Shown: positions 1 to 11,502 of the stretch, piece by piece
Layout of the letters: every line of letters begins with the position of its first letter
Numbering within the stretch: position 1 is the first letter of the stretch
Source of the DNA: Enterococcus sp. DIV1094
GTDB lineage: Bacteria; Bacillota; Bacilli; Lactobacillales; Enterococcaceae
Assembly (NCBI RefSeq): GCF_017316305.2
Contig: NZ_CP147250.1
Location: forward strand, 2,603,001 to 2,667,000
Direction of reading: 5' to 3'
Length of the DNA: 64,000 bases
Made by a program: the position numbers and the translations under genes
Notes under the pieces: model-generated
What the model was told of the DNA's origin: nothing
The model's database searches: none
What the model saw: the letters and a program-made list of their open reading frames with translations, nothing else

Positions 1-2
1 CA

Positions 3-1466
3 GTGGCTTTAGCTGGTGTCATGGGCGGACTTGATTCAGAGATCACAGAAACAACCACAACTGTGGCATTAGAATCTGCTTTATTCGACCCAATCTCGAT
101 TCGCCGAACAGCGAAACGTTTCAATCTTCGTAGTGAATCATCTGCGCGTTTTGAAAAAGGCATCAATAAAGCAACTGTAGGCGAAGCAAGTGATGTGGCT
201 GCGGCAATGATCGTTGCTTTAGCAGGCGGAGAAGTGTTACAAGGTGCTGTCAAAGGCTCTGAGTATCAAGCAGAAGAAGTAAAAGTGCAAATCACATTGG
301 ATCGTATCAACCATTATTTAGGTACAGCATTGACTGTATCTGAAGTCAGTGAGATTTTTGAAGCATTAGGATTCGGCTATCAAGTCGAAGGTGAAGCATA
401 TACAGTCATCGTGCCGCCAAGACGTTGGGATATCCAGATCGAAGCAGATATTATTGAAGAAGTAGCACGTATCTATGGCTACGATCGTCTGCCTTCAACG
501 TTACCAAGTGGCGAAACAGTTGCAGGAAGCTTGACACAAGAACAAGCGACTACGCGTAAGATCCGTACGTTACTGGAAGGTAGCGGATTAAGTGAAGCAA
601 TCAGTTATGCGCTGACCACAGAAGAAAAATCTCGTCAATTCGCGTTGAAAGAAACAGCAATCACTCGCTTGGATTGGCCAATGAGTGAAGACCGTTCTGT
701 CTTACGCATGAACTTGATCAGTGGTCTATTAGATAACGTCCAATATAACACGGCACGTAAAAATGCGGATATCGCATTTTATGAAGTGGGTCGCGTATTC
801 TATCAAGAAAACGATCCATTGACTCATCTACCACAAGAAGTCACTCACGTAGCTCTTGCAGTAACTGGTACATGGGCAGAGAAAAGTTGGCAAAGTAAGC
901 CGCAAGCAGTTGACTTCTTTACTGTCAAAGGGATCTTGGCAAATGTTTTTGAACAGCTTTCATTGGCTGATGACATCAGTTACCAAGCATTGACAACAAT
1001 CAAAGAACTTCATCCAGGTCGTACTGCGGCAATTTATTTAGGGGAGACAATGATCGGCTTTGTTGGTCAAGTCCATCCGATGACCGCAAAAGCTTACGAT
1101 ATTCCAGAAACATATGTTGCTGAGTTTGATTTAGCGACCGTCGTTGAAGCAGCTCAAAAAGGGATCACATTCCGACCGGTGACAAAATTCCCAAGTGTGA
1201 CGCGTGACATTGCGATGTTAGTTGCTGAAAATGTGACGAACCAAGAAATCGTTCGCACAATCCAATCAGCTGCTGGCCGTTTCTTGACAAATGTTGAACT
1301 ATTCGATGTATATCAAGGTGCAAACATCGAAGCAGGACACAAATCAGTTGCGTATACATTAAGTTTTGAAAACCCAGAAGCAACACTAACGGACGAAGAA
1401 ATCAATCAAGCGATGAGCAAAGTTGAGAAGGCGTTGGCAGAAACAGTCAATGCAAGTATTCGTTAA
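3..1466 (+). CDS. pheT: Phenylalanyl-tRNA synthetase beta subunit (5' part cut by window)
   Basis: C-terminal 487 residues of the PheRS beta chain, which with PheS charges tRNA-Phe in the cytoplasm. The frame is open to the left edge, and the GTG at base 3 is an internal valine codon, not a start. About 320 residues are missing compared with the usual ~800. Visible parts are the GVMGG stretch of the B3/B4 editing region at the extreme N-terminus, a B5-like domain (about residues 80-160), the catalytic-like core, and a C-terminal FDX-ACB anticodon-binding domain from about residue 390 that begins near [11 protein letters not shown]. pheS is expected just upstream, outside the window. A shared convergent terminator with trpS follows. 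Confidence 0.97.
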   Translation: MALAGVMGGLDSEITETTTTVALESALFDPISIRRTAKRFNLRSESSARFEKGINKATVGEASDVAAAMIVALAGGEVLQGAVKGSEYQAEEVKVQITLDRINHYLGTALTVSEVSEIFEALGFGYQVEGEAYTVIVPPRRWDIQIEADIIEEVARIYGYDRLPSTLPSGETVAGSLTQEQATTRKIRTLLEGSGLSEAISYALTTEEKSRQFALKETAITRLDWPMSEDRSVLRMNLISGLLDNVQYNTARKNADIAFYEVGRVFYQENDPLTHLPQEVTHVALAVTGTWAEKSWQSKPQAVDFFTVKGILANVFEQLSLADDISYQALTTIKELHPGRTAAIYLGETMIGFVGQVHPMTAKAYDIPETYVAEFDLATVVEAAQKGITFRPVTKFPSVTRDIAMLVAENVTNQEIVRTIQSAAGRFLTNVELFDVYQGANIEAGHKSVAYTLSFENPEATLTDEEINQAMSKVEKALAETVNASIR

Positions 1467-1480
1467 TATTAAATCGACAA

Positions 1481-1523
1481 AAAAATTGGAACAAGGTCAT
1501 TGAATGACCTTGTTCCAATTTTT
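1481..1523. terminator. Bidirectional terminator between pheT and trpS
   Basis: A 20-bp perfect inverted repeat with a 3-base loop (TGA at 1501-1503). The arms begin AAAAATTGGAAC and end GTTCCAATTTTT, giving a U-tract on both strands. It lies between convergent pheT and trpS and abuts the trpS stop codon at 1524-1526, so it can end both transcripts. Confidence 0.93.
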
Positions 1524-2561
<1,038 letters not shown>

Positions 2562-2694
2562 TCAGACTAATACTTAATATCTTACCGTTTTTTTACCGAA
2601 TAGACAACAGTCCAGACGGAAATCATCGAAAAAAGTAGCTGAAAAATCGTTATTTATACCAATTATAAAAGAAAAGGGATGGGTAATTTTCTTG

Positions 2695-2729
2695 GAAACT
2701 TTACAAGTTGCCAAAGTTTCAGATATAAT
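2695..2729 (+). promoter_or_regulatory. Promoter with inverted repeat for the amino-acid ABC operon
   Basis: A -10 TATAAT lies at 2724-2729 with a -35 TTTACA at 2700-2705 (18-bp spacer) or TTACAA at 2701-2706 (17 bp). An inverted repeat GAAACTTT (2695-2702) / AAAGTTTC (2713-2720) overlaps the -35 and spacer, in the right position for a repressor operator. The regulator is not identifiable. It sits 60 bases upstream of the ATP-binding gene. Confidence 0.6.
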
Positions 2730-2788
2730 GTGTTCTATTATATTACTTTAAAAGAAATCTTACTAAATAATAATGGGAGTGTAATGAT

Positions 2789-3526
2789 ATGACAATGATT
2801 AAATTTGACAGTGTGGAAAAGTATTACGGCAAATTCCATGCTTTGAAAAACATCAATCTTGAATTTGAAAAAGGAGAAGTCGTCGTTGTCATTGGTCCAT
2901 CAGGATCAGGGAAAAGTACGATGCTACGCTGTATCAACGGCTTAGAAACAATTACTTCAGGAAAACTTTTGATCAATGATGTCGATATTCGTGACAAGAA
3001 AACGAAACTGACGGAGATCAGAAAAAATGTTGGGATGGTATTTCAACATTTCAATCTTTACCCAAATAAAACGGTTCTGGAAAATATCACCCTAGCACCG
3101 ATCAAAGTGTTAAAACAAGATGAAGCGACTGCTGTGAAAAATGCAGAGAAATTTTTAAAAACGGTCAACATGTTAGACAAAAAAGATTCGTATCCATCAA
3201 TGTTATCTGGAGGACAACAACAGCGTGTGGCGATTGCTCGCGGCTTAGCGATGAATCCTGAAATGCTGTTATTTGACGAGCCAACATCTGCGTTAGACCC
3301 AGAAATGATCGGTGATGTTTTGGACGTAATGAAAAAACTGGCAAGAGATGGGATGTCAATGATCGTCGTGACCCATGAGATGGGCTTTGCCAAAGAAGTG
3401 GCTGATCGTGTCATCTTTATGGCTGACGGTCAAGTATTAGAAGATAGTCGCGATGTACGAAATTTCTTTGATGATCCAAAAGAAGAACGTGCAAAACAAT
3501 TTATCAGTAAAGTAATCAACCATTGA
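2789..3526 (+). CDS. glnQ: Polar amino-acid ABC transporter, ATP-binding protein
   Basis: ATPase of a PAAT-family importer (glutamine/glutamate/aspartate type), on the cytoplasmic face of the membrane. Walker A is GPSGSGKST at residues 36-44, the ABC signature LSGGQQQR at about 139-146, and Walker B LLFDEP at about 160-165 followed by TSALDPE and the switch histidine in VVTHEMGFA. Length 245 aa is typical. It is the first gene of a four-gene operon with the binding protein and two permeases, separated by 12-14 bases. The glnQ symbol reflects family; the real substrate cannot be read from sequence. Confidence 0.93.
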   Translation: MTMIKFDSVEKYYGKFHALKNINLEFEKGEVVVVIGPSGSGKSTMLRCINGLETITSGKLLINDVDIRDKKTKLTEIRKNVGMVFQHFNLYPNKTVLENITLAPIKVLKQDEATAVKNAEKFLKTVNMLDKKDSYPSMLSGGQQQRVAIARGLAMNPEMLLFDEPTSALDPEMIGDVLDVMKKLARDGMSMIVVTHEMGFAKEVADRVIFMADGQVLEDSRDVRNFFDDPKEERAKQFISKVINH

Positions 3527-3539
3527 TAGGAGGCATAAT

Positions 3540-4355
3540 ATGCGAAAGACAACATTCACTCGTTTATTCTTTCTTTTTGGACTAGTATTTCTAGTGTTAA
3601 GTGGCTGTAAAGGCAGTAGCTTAGCAGAAAAAGATATCTTGACTCGCAGTAAAGAAACGAATGAGATCGTTTGGGGCGTCAAGTATGATACTCGTTTGTT
3701 CGGCATGATGGATATCGAAAGCCGAACAGTCCAAGGATTTGATATCGATATCGCCAAAGCAATCACGAAAAAAATCTTAGGTGATGACGGAAAAGCATCC
3801 TTTGTCGAAGTTACTTCAAAAACAAGAATCCCATTATTGAAAAATGGAAATATCGACGCCATCATCGCAACGATGACGATTACTGAAGAACGTAAAAAGC
3901 AAGTTGATTTCTCATCCGTCTATTTTGATGCGGGGCAATCATTGTTAGTGAAAAAAGGAAGCCCGATCAAAAGCGTAGAGGACTTAAATGCCGAAACGAC
4001 CATTCTAGCAGTAAAAGGATCAACTTCAGCCGTAAATATCAGAAAACATGCGCCGGATGCTCAAATCTTGGAATTAGAGAACTATGCAGAAGCATTTACT
4101 GCTTTACAATCTGGTCAAGGCGATGCCATGACGACGGATAATGCAATTTTACTTGGGATGGCAGCAGAAAATCCTGACTATGAATTAGCAGGTGGGACTT
4201 TTACAGAAGAACCTTATGGGATCGCCATCAATAAAGGACAAGAAGACTTTTTGAATGCCGTCAATCAAGCATTAGAAGAAATGGTTGAAGACGGTACGTA
4301 TGATAAGATTTATGAAAAATGGTTCCCAGATACGACTCAGGGAAAAATTGATTAA
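3540..4355 (+). CDS. Amino-acid ABC transporter substrate-binding lipoprotein
   Basis: Family 3 extracellular solute-binding protein, 271 aa, anchored by lipid. The N-terminus is a lipoprotein signal with lipobox LSGC and lipid-modified Cys23. The mature part has the class hallmarks GFDIDIAKAI and DAIIATMTITEERKK, then a VKKGS hinge region. It captures an amino acid outside the cell and delivers it to the two permeases encoded next. An AGGAGG-type ribosome site (GATAGGAGGC) precedes the ATG. Glutamine, glutamate or aspartate are the likely ligands by family; specificity is inference. Confidence 0.92.
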   Translation: MRKTTFTRLFFLFGLVFLVLSGCKGSSLAEKDILTRSKETNEIVWGVKYDTRLFGMMDIESRTVQGFDIDIAKAITKKILGDDGKASFVEVTSKTRIPLLKNGNIDAIIATMTITEERKKQVDFSSVYFDAGQSLLVKKGSPIKSVEDLNAETTILAVKGSTSAVNIRKHAPDAQILELENYAEAFTALQSGQGDAMTTDNAILLGMAAENPDYELAGGTFTEEPYGIAINKGQEDFLNAVNQALEEMVEDGTYDKIYEKWFPDTTQGKID

Positions 4356-4367
4356 GGAGGGAATACA

Positions 4368-5015
4368 ATGAGTGATTTGATACAAACTTATGGGCCAGCC
4401 TTCCTTGATGGATTCAAAGTAACGATCCTATCAAGTGTCTTGGCGCTTTTATTCAGTTTGATCATCGGAACGTTGATGGCGATTTTTCAATTGTCACACA
4501 ATCGTTGGATAAGAGGCTTTGCGAAAGCCTATGTTGAGTTTTTTAGAAATATCCCATTACTGATCATCGTGATGTTCTTCTATGTTGTATTACCGCTTTA
4601 CTGGATCAGTTTTGACGGATTTCAGGCAGGGACGATTGGTCTTACGATCTATACTTCAGCATTTATTGCAGAAACGGTTCGTTCGGGAATCCAAACCGTG
4701 CCAAAAGGACAGATGGAAGCAGGGCTTTCTTCAGGATTTACGTACTCAGAAACCATGCGTTACATCGTGTTGCCGCAAGCATTTAAAATCGTGATCCCGC
4801 CATTAGGCAATCAATTCATCAATTTAGTCAAAAATTCATCGATTTTAGCTATCGTTGCTGGATTGGATCTAATGTATCAAGGCGATTTGATCGCTAGTGA
4901 AACGTTCAACACTTTTGACACGTATATCATTGTCGGGTTGTTTTATTTGATCATTACCTTACCATTGTCTTACTTGATGGTTTATCTTGAGAAAAAATGG
5001 GCAGTTCGTTCATAG
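4368..5015 (+). CDS. Amino-acid ABC transporter permease (first)
   Basis: HisM/GlnP-type inner-membrane permease, 215 aa, with about five hydrophobic segments. The cytoplasmic EAA loop is visible as EAGLSSGFTYSETMRYIVLP (about residues 124-143), the contact site for the ATPase. Preceded by AAGGAGGG and 12 bases after the binding-protein gene. It pairs with the second permease to form the heterodimeric channel. Confidence 0.93.
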   Translation: MSDLIQTYGPAFLDGFKVTILSSVLALLFSLIIGTLMAIFQLSHNRWIRGFAKAYVEFFRNIPLLIIVMFFYVVLPLYWISFDGFQAGTIGLTIYTSAFIAETVRSGIQTVPKGQMEAGLSSGFTYSETMRYIVLPQAFKIVIPPLGNQFINLVKNSSILAIVAGLDLMYQGDLIASETFNTFDTYIIVGLFYLIITLPLSYLMVYLEKKWAVRS

Positions 5016-5029
5016 AAAGGAGAATCTCA

Positions 5030-5686
5030 ATGGATTTTAGTGGTGCATTTTCATGGATGAATATTCGCTTTTTGTTAGAAGGCTTAAAAGTAACGATCGA
5101 AGTTTCGTTATTCTCAATTATCTTCAGTTTTCTGATCGGTGGATTGACAGGTGTTCTTCGTTTCGCGAGTATTCCGTATTTATCAAAAATACTAGGTCTG
5201 ATCATCGATATCATTCGTAATCTGCCTTTATTGCTTATTATCTTTTTCACCTATTTTGCTTTACCGCAAATTGGTATCCAAATGAATATTTTTTGGTCCG
5301 CGGTTGCGGCATTGACTATTTTTGAATCTGCAATGTTATCAGAGATTTTCCGTGCCGGTCTGAATGCTTTGCCTAAAGGGCAAATGGAAGCCGGTCTCTC
5401 TACAGGACTTACTTATGTAGAGACGATGCGGACCATCATCTTACCTCAAGCATTCAAGTCGATGATCCCTGCCATTGTGAGTCAATTGATCTCATTGATC
5501 AAGGATACATCGTTAGCAGTGATCATTTCTTTACCAGAGTTGACGCACCAAGCACGTATCGTCTATGGTCAAAATACCAATTACGTCTTACCGATGTTCG
5601 TAATGATGACTTTCATGTATTTTGTCGTATGTTACGCACTTTCTCTACTATCCTCATATTTGGAAAGAAGAAAGTACAGTTATTAA
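5030..5686 (+). CDS. Amino-acid ABC transporter permease (second)
   Basis: Second HisM/GlnP-type permease, 218 aa. The start is set at ATG 5030 because GAAAGGAG lies 8 bases upstream; the longer frame from 4997 would overlap the previous gene and has no ribosome site. The EAA loop reads EAGLSTGLTYVETMRTIILP, closely parallel to the first permease, as expected for a heterodimeric pair that arose by duplication. It ends the operon and is followed by a hairpin. Confidence 0.93.
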   Translation: MDFSGAFSWMNIRFLLEGLKVTIEVSLFSIIFSFLIGGLTGVLRFASIPYLSKILGLIIDIIRNLPLLLIIFFTYFALPQIGIQMNIFWSAVAALTIFESAMLSEIFRAGLNALPKGQMEAGLSTGLTYVETMRTIILPQAFKSMIPAIVSQLISLIKDTSLAVIISLPELTHQARIVYGQNTNYVLPMFVMMTFMYFVVCYALSLLSSYLERRKYSY

Positions 5687-5722
5687 CAGGAAAGCATAAA
5701 AATCGAATAGTGAACGCTTCGT

Positions 5723-5772
5723 AAGAGGGAATCCACGAAATTTGGTCTTCAAATTTTTTGTGGATTCCTTCT
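5723..5772 (+). terminator. Hairpin after the ABC operon
   Basis: Imperfect long stem: GGGAATCCAC (5727-5736) pairs with GTGGATTCCT, and inner AAATTT pairs with AAATTT around a short loop. The U-tract is weak, so it may be a terminator or an RNA-stabilising hairpin. The rest of 5773-5915 holds no convincing gene. Confidence 0.6.
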
Positions 5773-5915
5773 TGAGTTAGTAAACAAATTTTTCCAGGGC
5801 AAACGTTCGAATGAATTGTCGGAAAAGACGTGGAAAGAAGGTGATAGTACTTGATAAATCACCACAAAAAGTCCACAATATAGAAGATAGAATTTTTTGA
5901 AAAAGGATGATTCGA

Positions 5916-6734
5916 TTGACAGATAAACGTCCGATCGGTTTTATTGATTCAGGAGTTGGTGGTCTAACGGTCGTCAAAGAAGCACTGAAGCAATTACCGA
6001 ATGAAAACATATTATACGTTGGCGACACAGCACGTTGTCCATATGGTCCAAGACCAGCAGAGCAAGTGATCGCCTATACATGGGAAATGACGAATTATTT
6101 AGTTGAAAAAGGCATCAAGATGCTCGTGATTGCCTGTAACACGGCAACAGCCGTGGCCTTAGAAGAAATCAAAGCAACTCTATCGATCCCGGTGATCGGT
6201 GTCATTTTGCCAGGGACGAGAGCCGCAGTAAAACAAACAAAAAATCAGCGAGTCGGTGTGATCGGCACGCTCGGTACAGTCAAAAGCGCAGCCTATGAAA
6301 CAGCCTTGTTGGACAAAGCACCTGACCTAAAAGTCACGAGCTTAGCCTGTCCAAAATTTGTTTCTGTTGTCGAAAGCAAAGAATATCGTTCATCAGTCGC
6401 CAAAAAAATCGTCGCTCAAACATTGGCTCCGTTAGAGTTAAGAGGAATCGATACATTGATTTTAGGCTGTACACATTATCCGTTACTTCGCCCCATCATC
6501 CAAAATGTCATGGGGGATAAAGTCACCCTGATCGACTCAGGTGCTGAAACGATCGGTGAGGTGTCCATGTTGCTTGATTATTTTGAAATCAGTAATTCAC
6601 CAAAAAATGGTCGCACGTTATGCCGGTTTTATACAACAGGCTCAGCTAAAATGTTCCATGAGATTGCCCAAGATTGGTTGGGATTAAAAGAACTGATCGT
6701 TGAATCGATCGACTTAGGAGGGAAAGTGCAATGA
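5916..6734 (+). CDS. murI: Glutamate racemase
   Basis: Makes D-glutamate for peptidoglycan. The two catalytic cysteines sit in [12 protein letters not shown] and [11 protein letters not shown], and the N-terminus has the family [12 protein letters not shown] stretch. The start was set at TTG 5916 because AAAGGA (5902-5907) lies 8 bases upstream. An ATG at 5907 is in frame (three residues longer) but touches that ribosome site directly; both starts are possible. The 3' end overlaps the next gene by 4 bases (ATGA), showing translational coupling to rph. Confidence 0.95.
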   Translation: MTDKRPIGFIDSGVGGLTVVKEALKQLPNENILYVGDTARCPYGPRPAEQVIAYTWEMTNYLVEKGIKMLVIACNTATAVALEEIKATLSIPVIGVILPGTRAAVKQTKNQRVGVIGTLGTVKSAAYETALLDKAPDLKVTSLACPKFVSVVESKEYRSSVAKKIVAQTLAPLELRGIDTLILGCTHYPLLRPIIQNVMGDKVTLIDSGAETIGEVSMLLDYFEISNSPKNGRTLCRFYTTGSAKMFHEIAQDWLGLKELIVESIDLGGKVQ

Positions 6735-8086
6735 TGCGTCACGACGGAAGGAATGTCCAAGACTTACGAGAAATCACCATTGAAACGAACGTGCTGAAAC
6801 ATCCGGAAGGTTCGGTGTTGATCAGCTTTGGCGAAACAAAAGTGATATGTGCAGCAACCATCGAAGATTCCGTACCACCTTTTTTAAAAGGAAGTGGCAA
6901 AGGCTGGGTTACAGCAGAATACAGCATGTTACCACGAGCAACGAACACGAGAAATCGTCGTGAAAGCAGTAAAGGAAAACTAAGTGGCCGTACGATGGAG
7001 ATCCAACGCCTGATCGGCCGTTCCTTGCGGGCAGTCGTCGATTTAGAAAAATTGGGTGAACGGAGTATCATCGTTGATTGTGATGTGATCCAAGCAGATG
7101 GTGGAACCCGAACAGCAAGTATAACAGGTGCATTTGTAGCTTTAAGATTAGCGATCGAGAAGTTATTGCAAGCAAAAGTGTTGCCAAATGATCCAATCAA
7201 AGAACATTTAGCTGCAATCAGCGTCGGTATTTTAGCAGACGGGACATGTGTCACTGATTTAGATTATCACGAAGATGTTGCGGCAGCAGTCGATATGAAC
7301 TTAGTGATGACTGAATCAGGTAGATTTGTAGAGATCCAAGGAACTGGGGAAGAAGCAACCTTTGATGGCGAACAGTTGAATGAAATGCTTGTGTACGGAA
7401 AAACAGCTATCGAATCCTTGATATTAGAACAAAAAAATGTTTTATTGAGTGAATTTGCCGAGGCGACGGAGGTACAACAAGAGAAAACGATCGTCATTGC
7501 CACTCGAAACGCAGGTAAGGCAGAAGAATTCCGCACGTTATTTGCAAAAGAAGGGTATACAGTCAAAACATTATTTGACTATCCTGAGATACCAGATGTC
7601 GAAGAGACAGGCACGACATTTGAAGAAAATGCGCGTTTGAAAGCAGAAACGATTGCACGAGTATTGAATCAGCCAGTGCTGGCGGATGACTCTGGCTTAA
7701 AAGTCGATGCCTTAGGCGGCAGACCAGGAGTTTATTCTGCGCGTTTTGCCGGGGAACATAAAAGTGATGCCGGCAATAACGCGAAATTACTTTTTGAGCT
7801 AACAGATGTACCTGATGAAGAACGCACCGCACAATTCCACTGTACATTAGTCTTTGCGGCGCCAGACAAAGAAAGTCTAGTAGTAGAAGCAGACTGGCCT
7901 GGTCGAATCGGGCGAATCCCTAAAGGTGAAAATGGCTTTGGTTACGATCCATTATTCATTCCAGACGGCTACGATAAAACAGCCGCAGAGATCTCAAGTG
8001 AAGAAAAAAATGAGCATAGTCACCGAGGGTTAGCAATGGCAAAACTAAGTCAAGAATGGCAAGCATGGTTGGAAGGAGTGGAGTAG
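6731..8086 (+). CDS. rph: Fused RNase PH / XTP-dITP diphosphatase
   Basis: Two enzymes in one 451-aa chain. Residues 1 to about 240 are RNase PH, the phosphorolytic 3' exoribonuclease that trims tRNA ([12 protein letters not shown] start; [12 protein letters not shown] and the [13 protein letters not shown] stretch). From about residue 250 the chain is a HAM1/RdgB nucleotide pyrophosphatase, which removes non-canonical purine triphosphates; it opens [14 protein letters not shown] and contains [14 protein letters not shown] and GENGFGYDP. This fusion is known in enterococci and some lactobacilli. The ribosome site GGAGGG lies inside murI. The stop codon directly abuts the next start. Confidence 0.96.
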   Translation: MMRHDGRNVQDLREITIETNVLKHPEGSVLISFGETKVICAATIEDSVPPFLKGSGKGWVTAEYSMLPRATNTRNRRESSKGKLSGRTMEIQRLIGRSLRAVVDLEKLGERSIIVDCDVIQADGGTRTASITGAFVALRLAIEKLLQAKVLPNDPIKEHLAAISVGILADGTCVTDLDYHEDVAAAVDMNLVMTESGRFVEIQGTGEEATFDGEQLNEMLVYGKTAIESLILEQKNVLLSEFAEATEVQQEKTIVIATRNAGKAEEFRTLFAKEGYTVKTLFDYPEIPDVEETGTTFEENARLKAETIARVLNQPVLADDSGLKVDALGGRPGVYSARFAGEHKSDAGNNAKLLFELTDVPDEERTAQFHCTLVFAAPDKESLVVEADWPGRIGRIPKGENGFGYDPLFIPDGYDKTAAEISSEEKNEHSHRGLAMAKLSQEWQAWLEGVE

Positions 8087-8599
8087 ATGCGTTATTTAGT
8101 AGTTAGTGACAATCACGGGGATCGAGCAATCGTGCAAGAACTGCTTACCCGTTATCAAAATGAAGTCGATTATTTCTTTCATTGCGGGGATTCAGAACTT
8201 GACGCAAAAGATGAAGTTTGGGAAACTTATATCGGCGTTCAAGGAAATTGTGATTTTGGTACCGATTTTGAAACGAAACGAGTAGTCGATACAGGGCTCG
8301 ACCGCGTATATATGACACACGGACATTTATCAAATGTCCGCTTTGGTCTGACACAGTTAGCGCTTGAAGCAAAAGAACAACAAGCAACGATCGCTCTTTT
8401 TGGTCATACGCATCAATTAGGTTGTGAATTTGAACAAGGGGTCTTGTTCTTGAATCCGGGAAGTATTTCTCAACCGCGAGGCATGATCCAAATTCCTGCG
8501 TATGCACTGATCGATAGTACGAAAGACAAAATTGCAGTACAATATTATAATCGATCACACCAAAAGATCGATAACATGGCGTTTGAGTATAAACGTTGA
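8087..8599 (+). CDS. YfcE/MJ0936-type metallophosphoesterase
   Basis: Small calcineurin-like phosphodiesterase, 170 aa. Metal-binding motifs appear in order: DNHGD near the N-terminus, HCGDSELD, GNCD, THGH and GHTH, and the chain finishes with the NPGS stretch typical of this family. It starts on the base after the rph-rdgB stop, so murI, rph-rdgB and this gene form one operon. Substrate unknown; a housekeeping nucleotide or phosphodiester clean-up role fits the pyrophosphatase next door, but that is inference. Confidence 0.9.
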   Translation: MRYLVVSDNHGDRAIVQELLTRYQNEVDYFFHCGDSELDAKDEVWETYIGVQGNCDFGTDFETKRVVDTGLDRVYMTHGHLSNVRFGLTQLALEAKEQQATIALFGHTHQLGCEFEQGVLFLNPGSISQPRGMIQIPAYALIDSTKDKIAVQYYNRSHQKIDNMAFEYKR

Positions 8600-8707
8600 G
8601 AAACAAACTCTAATTTTTGCTAAAAATAGAAATGTTTGTCTGGATTTTGCATCCGTTTTCGGTAAAATAGAGATGTTGAAAGAAATTGAAATGGAGGCCA
8701 ATGTGTA

Positions 8708-9208
8708 ATGATTGGACCAATCGTAAGAGAATTATTACTGCAAAATCAAGAGACCTTTTTGGTTCCAGCAGAAAACGTGGCAAATGTTATGTATCAACAT
8801 CCGTTATCACATGGATTATTAGTTTTATCGAAAGTGGGATATACCAAAATCCCTGTTTTAGGAAAAGATGATCGCTTTGTCGGCTTAGTCAGCCTGTCGA
8901 ACGTCGTCAACAAAATGATGGATTTGCAAACAATCAGTATGGAGCCATTAGAAGGTTTGACGGTAGCTGACGTGATGGAAACAGATGTACCAACGATCGA
9001 TGAGCATTGGGACCTAGAAGAAGTACTTCATCTATTGGTTGATGCGTCATTCTTACCAGTTGTCACTGAGGATAAAGTTTTCAAAGGAATCATCACACGA
9101 AAAGAATTATTGAAAGCAGTCAATTATATGGTACACGAATTAGAACGTCAAAATATCGTGTCACCTAAAATAGATGAATTGAGAGAAAGAATCGATATTG
9201 TTAGTTAA
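8708..9208 (+). CDS. cbpB: CBS-domain protein of the CbpB/DarB c-di-AMP receptor type
   Basis: 166 aa made of two CBS domains (about residues 18-75 and 90-145) and nothing else. The layout and the TKIPVLGKDDRFVGLVS segment match the CbpB (Listeria) / DarB (Bacillus YkuL) family, which binds cyclic di-AMP and, when free of it, signals to the (p)ppGpp synthetase Rel and pyruvate carboxylase. GGAGG at about 8693 serves the ATG at 8708. Monocistronic, with its own terminator. Family-level function is known; nucleotide binding here is inferred. Confidence 0.85.
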   Translation: MIGPIVRELLLQNQETFLVPAENVANVMYQHPLSHGLLVLSKVGYTKIPVLGKDDRFVGLVSLSNVVNKMMDLQTISMEPLEGLTVADVMETDVPTIDEHWDLEEVLHLLVDASFLPVVTEDKVFKGIITRKELLKAVNYMVHELERQNIVSPKIDELRERIDIVS

Positions 9209-9241
9209 AGAGTAGTCGATTTTACTAACTAAATAAAAACT

Positions 9242-9296
9242 AAGCAACCTCCAAAAGCTAGATCTTTATGATCATTTTGGAGGTTGCTTGGTTTTT
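9242..9296 (+). terminator. Terminator after cbpB
   Basis: 15-bp arms AAGCAACCTCCAAAA (9242-9256) and TTTTGGAGGTTGCTT (9275-9289) with a nested AGATC/GATC, followed by GGTTTTT. Strong Rho-independent form. Confidence 0.92.
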
Positions 9297-9375
9297 AAAG
9301 ATGGATGGAGCTGATCAAATAATACAGTGGTACTATTTTTTTTAATATATCTTTATTTCAAAAATGATATAAAAA

Positions 9376-10293
9376 CTATTTCAACACGATCGGTGTATTC
9401 GGAATGCTGTAACCAGCAGCTGTCAGTTCTTTGACGTAAGAACTTAAAAATTCTTCTTTTAGCTCAAATTGCTTACCGTTCAAGACGTAACAAATCGTAC
9501 GGATCGCAAAGTTACTGTTTCCGATATCGACAAGACCAAAAATCGTTGGCTCTGTTTGTAATTCCTCTTCGTATTTCACAGCTAATGTTTCATTGACTTT
9601 TTGAATGATCTCATAGATCTTATCATAACCTTCTTCTGGAACGATACGGATATCAAGAACGACTTGCATATTCGAACGAGAAAGGTTACTGATCGTTGTG
9701 ATGCTACGGTTTGGGATAAAGTGGACTGTGCCATCGACACCTTTTAATTGCAAGGTACGGATACCAACTGATACAACTGTTCCTTCAATGGTCAAATTCG
9801 TTAACTTGACGTAATCGCCAACGTCCATTTGTTGTTCCATGATGATAAAGAAGCCAGTGATCACATCACTCATAAACCCTTGTGCACCTAAACCAATCGC
9901 GACACCTGCAATCCCTGCACCGGCTAACAATGAACCAATCGGCACACCGATGACGGAAAGAATCGCGTAAATAAAGAAGAAACCAATCGTATAATTGAAG
10001 ATGGTATTTAAAAGACTTTGTAATGTCTTTAAACGGCTGCCGTTAAGGACGGCTTTTTTTGAATACTGTTTAAAAGACTTATCGATCAAGTATTTACCGA
10101 TGCGATTGATAAGACCAAATAGGAGAACCAAAAAAATCAGATATAATCCTTTTTGGATCATCGTAGAAAAGATGCCATCCCAATCAATATCATTCCAAAA
10201 CCGTTGGAAAGCATTGACTTGATTAACTGCTTGATCTGTCAAGGTTTCTCCGGTTGAGCTGGTTGTTTCTGCTGTAGCAATGAATGAAAACAT
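9376..10293 (-). CDS. Small-conductance mechanosensitive channel (MscS family)
   Basis: About 305 aa with three membrane helices, the pore-lining third one being glycine/alanine rich (LLAGAGIAGVAIGLGAQG), then the cytoplasmic beta domain (VGDYVKL... GTVVSVGIRTLQLKG... FIPNRSI). The channel opens under hypo-osmotic membrane tension and releases solutes. The start was moved to the ATG at 10291-10293, where AAAGGGGA sits 6 bases upstream; the longer frame to 10395 adds 34 residues with no ribosome site. Transcribed alone, convergent with cbpB. Confidence 0.93.
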   Translation of the reverse strand: MFSFIATAETTSSTGETLTDQAVNQVNAFQRFWNDIDWDGIFSTMIQKGLYLIFLVLLFGLINRIGKYLIDKSFKQYSKKAVLNGSRLKTLQSLLNTIFNYTIGFFFIYAILSVIGVPIGSLLAGAGIAGVAIGLGAQGFMSDVITGFFIIMEQQMDVGDYVKLTNLTIEGTVVSVGIRTLQLKGVDGTVHFIPNRSITTISNLSRSNMQVVLDIRIVPEEGYDKIYEIIQKVNETLAVKYEEELQTEPTIFGLVDIGNSNFAIRTICYVLNGKQFELKEEFLSSYVKELTAAGYSIPNTPIVLK

Positions 10294-10464
10294 AAAATCC
10301 CCTTTTCTAAATCTTCTTTTTTGTATTGTAACAAGAACAGCGCAAAAATCAAAATAAATCATTACATAAGTCCATAGGAACACTTGCAATAACAACGGAG
10401 TAAAATAAACGATGACAAATGAGAGAGATAGTGCTAAAATATTTCAAAACTGACGATTGGTGGT

Positions 10465-11484
10465 ATGAACATGCAAATAGATTGGGATAACTTAGGATTT
10501 TCTTACATCAAAACACCTTGGCGCTTTGTTGCCAAATGGAAGGATGGAGAATGGGAAAAAGGCGAACTGACTGAGGATAATCATTTATCTCTTCATGAAG
10601 GCTCACCTGCGCTTCATTATGGTCAACAGTGTTTTGAAGGATTAAAAGCTTACCGCAGAAAAGATGGGAAAGTCAATTTATTCCGTCCAGAGCAAAATAG
10701 TCGTCGCTTGAATCAAAGTGCGAGACGTTTATTGATGCCAATGGTTCCAGAAAATATGTTTATTGATGCAGTGAAAGAAGTCGTAAAAGCAAATGAAGCA
10801 TTTGTTCCTCCGTATGGTTCTGGAGCAACCTTGTATCTACGTCCATTTTTGATCGGTGTAGGAGAAAACATCGGTGTTCATCCAGCACCTGAGTATCTGT
10901 TTGTCGTTTTCTGTACGCCAGTTGGTGCCTATTTCAAAGGTGGCTTAAAACCAACGAACTTTATTGTATCTGAGTATGATCGAGCAGCACCTAACGGAAC
11001 CGGCGCTGCGAAAGTCGGAGGAAACTACGCAGCGAGTCTATTGCCTGGAACAGAAGCGAAGGAATTGAACTATTCGGATTGTGTCTACCTTGATCCAGCC
11101 ACTCACACAAAAATCGAAGAAGTGGGGGCAGCGAATTTCTTTGGTATTACGAAAGATAACCAGTTTATCACACCACAATCGCCTTCGATTTTACCAAGTA
11201 TCACGAAGTATTCTTTGTTACAGATCGCTGAAGAACGTTTAGGCTTAAAAGCAGTGGAAGGGGACATCTATGTCGATCAACTCGATCAGTTTTCTGAAGC
11301 TGGCGCGTGTGGCACGGCAGCGGTGATTTCGCCGATCGGTGGAATCTATTATAAGAACAACTTACATGTCTTTTATAGCGAGACAGAAGTAGGACCTGTA
11401 ACTAAACGCTTGTATGACGAATTGACAGGTATCCAGTTCGGTGATATCGAAGCACCAGAAGGTTGGATCGAAGTGGTTGAATAA
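10465..11484 (+). CDS. ilvE: Branched-chain amino-acid aminotransferase
   Basis: Fold-type IV PLP enzyme, 339 aa (337 if the second ATG at 10471 is used; the GGTGG ribosome site at 10459-10463 suits that one slightly better). The PLP lysine is in [14 protein letters not shown], and the C-terminal [15 protein letters not shown] loop is diagnostic. It interconverts Leu, Ile and Val with their 2-oxo acids. No other branched-chain gene is nearby, which fits a catabolic or salvage role; that is inference. Confidence 0.95.
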   Translation: MNMQIDWDNLGFSYIKTPWRFVAKWKDGEWEKGELTEDNHLSLHEGSPALHYGQQCFEGLKAYRRKDGKVNLFRPEQNSRRLNQSARRLLMPMVPENMFIDAVKEVVKANEAFVPPYGSGATLYLRPFLIGVGENIGVHPAPEYLFVVFCTPVGAYFKGGLKPTNFIVSEYDRAAPNGTGAAKVGGNYAASLLPGTEAKELNYSDCVYLDPATHTKIEEVGAANFFGITKDNQFITPQSPSILPSITKYSLLQIAEERLGLKAVEGDIYVDQLDQFSEAGACGTAAVISPIGGIYYKNNLHVFYSETEVGPVTKRLYDELTGIQFGDIEAPEGWIEVVE

Positions 11485-11502
11485 CAACTTGATTTATACA
11501 AT

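Noticed and set aside
3437..3865. 142-codon minus-strand frame across the ABC operon
   Set aside because: It is antisense to the ATP-binding and binding-protein genes, lacks a ribosome site, and has the composition of a shadow frame.
5841..5900. 19-codon frame (GTG start) upstream of murI as a leader peptide
   Set aside because: The ribosome site is fair but the peptide has no regulatory codon run or following attenuator; too weak to annotate.
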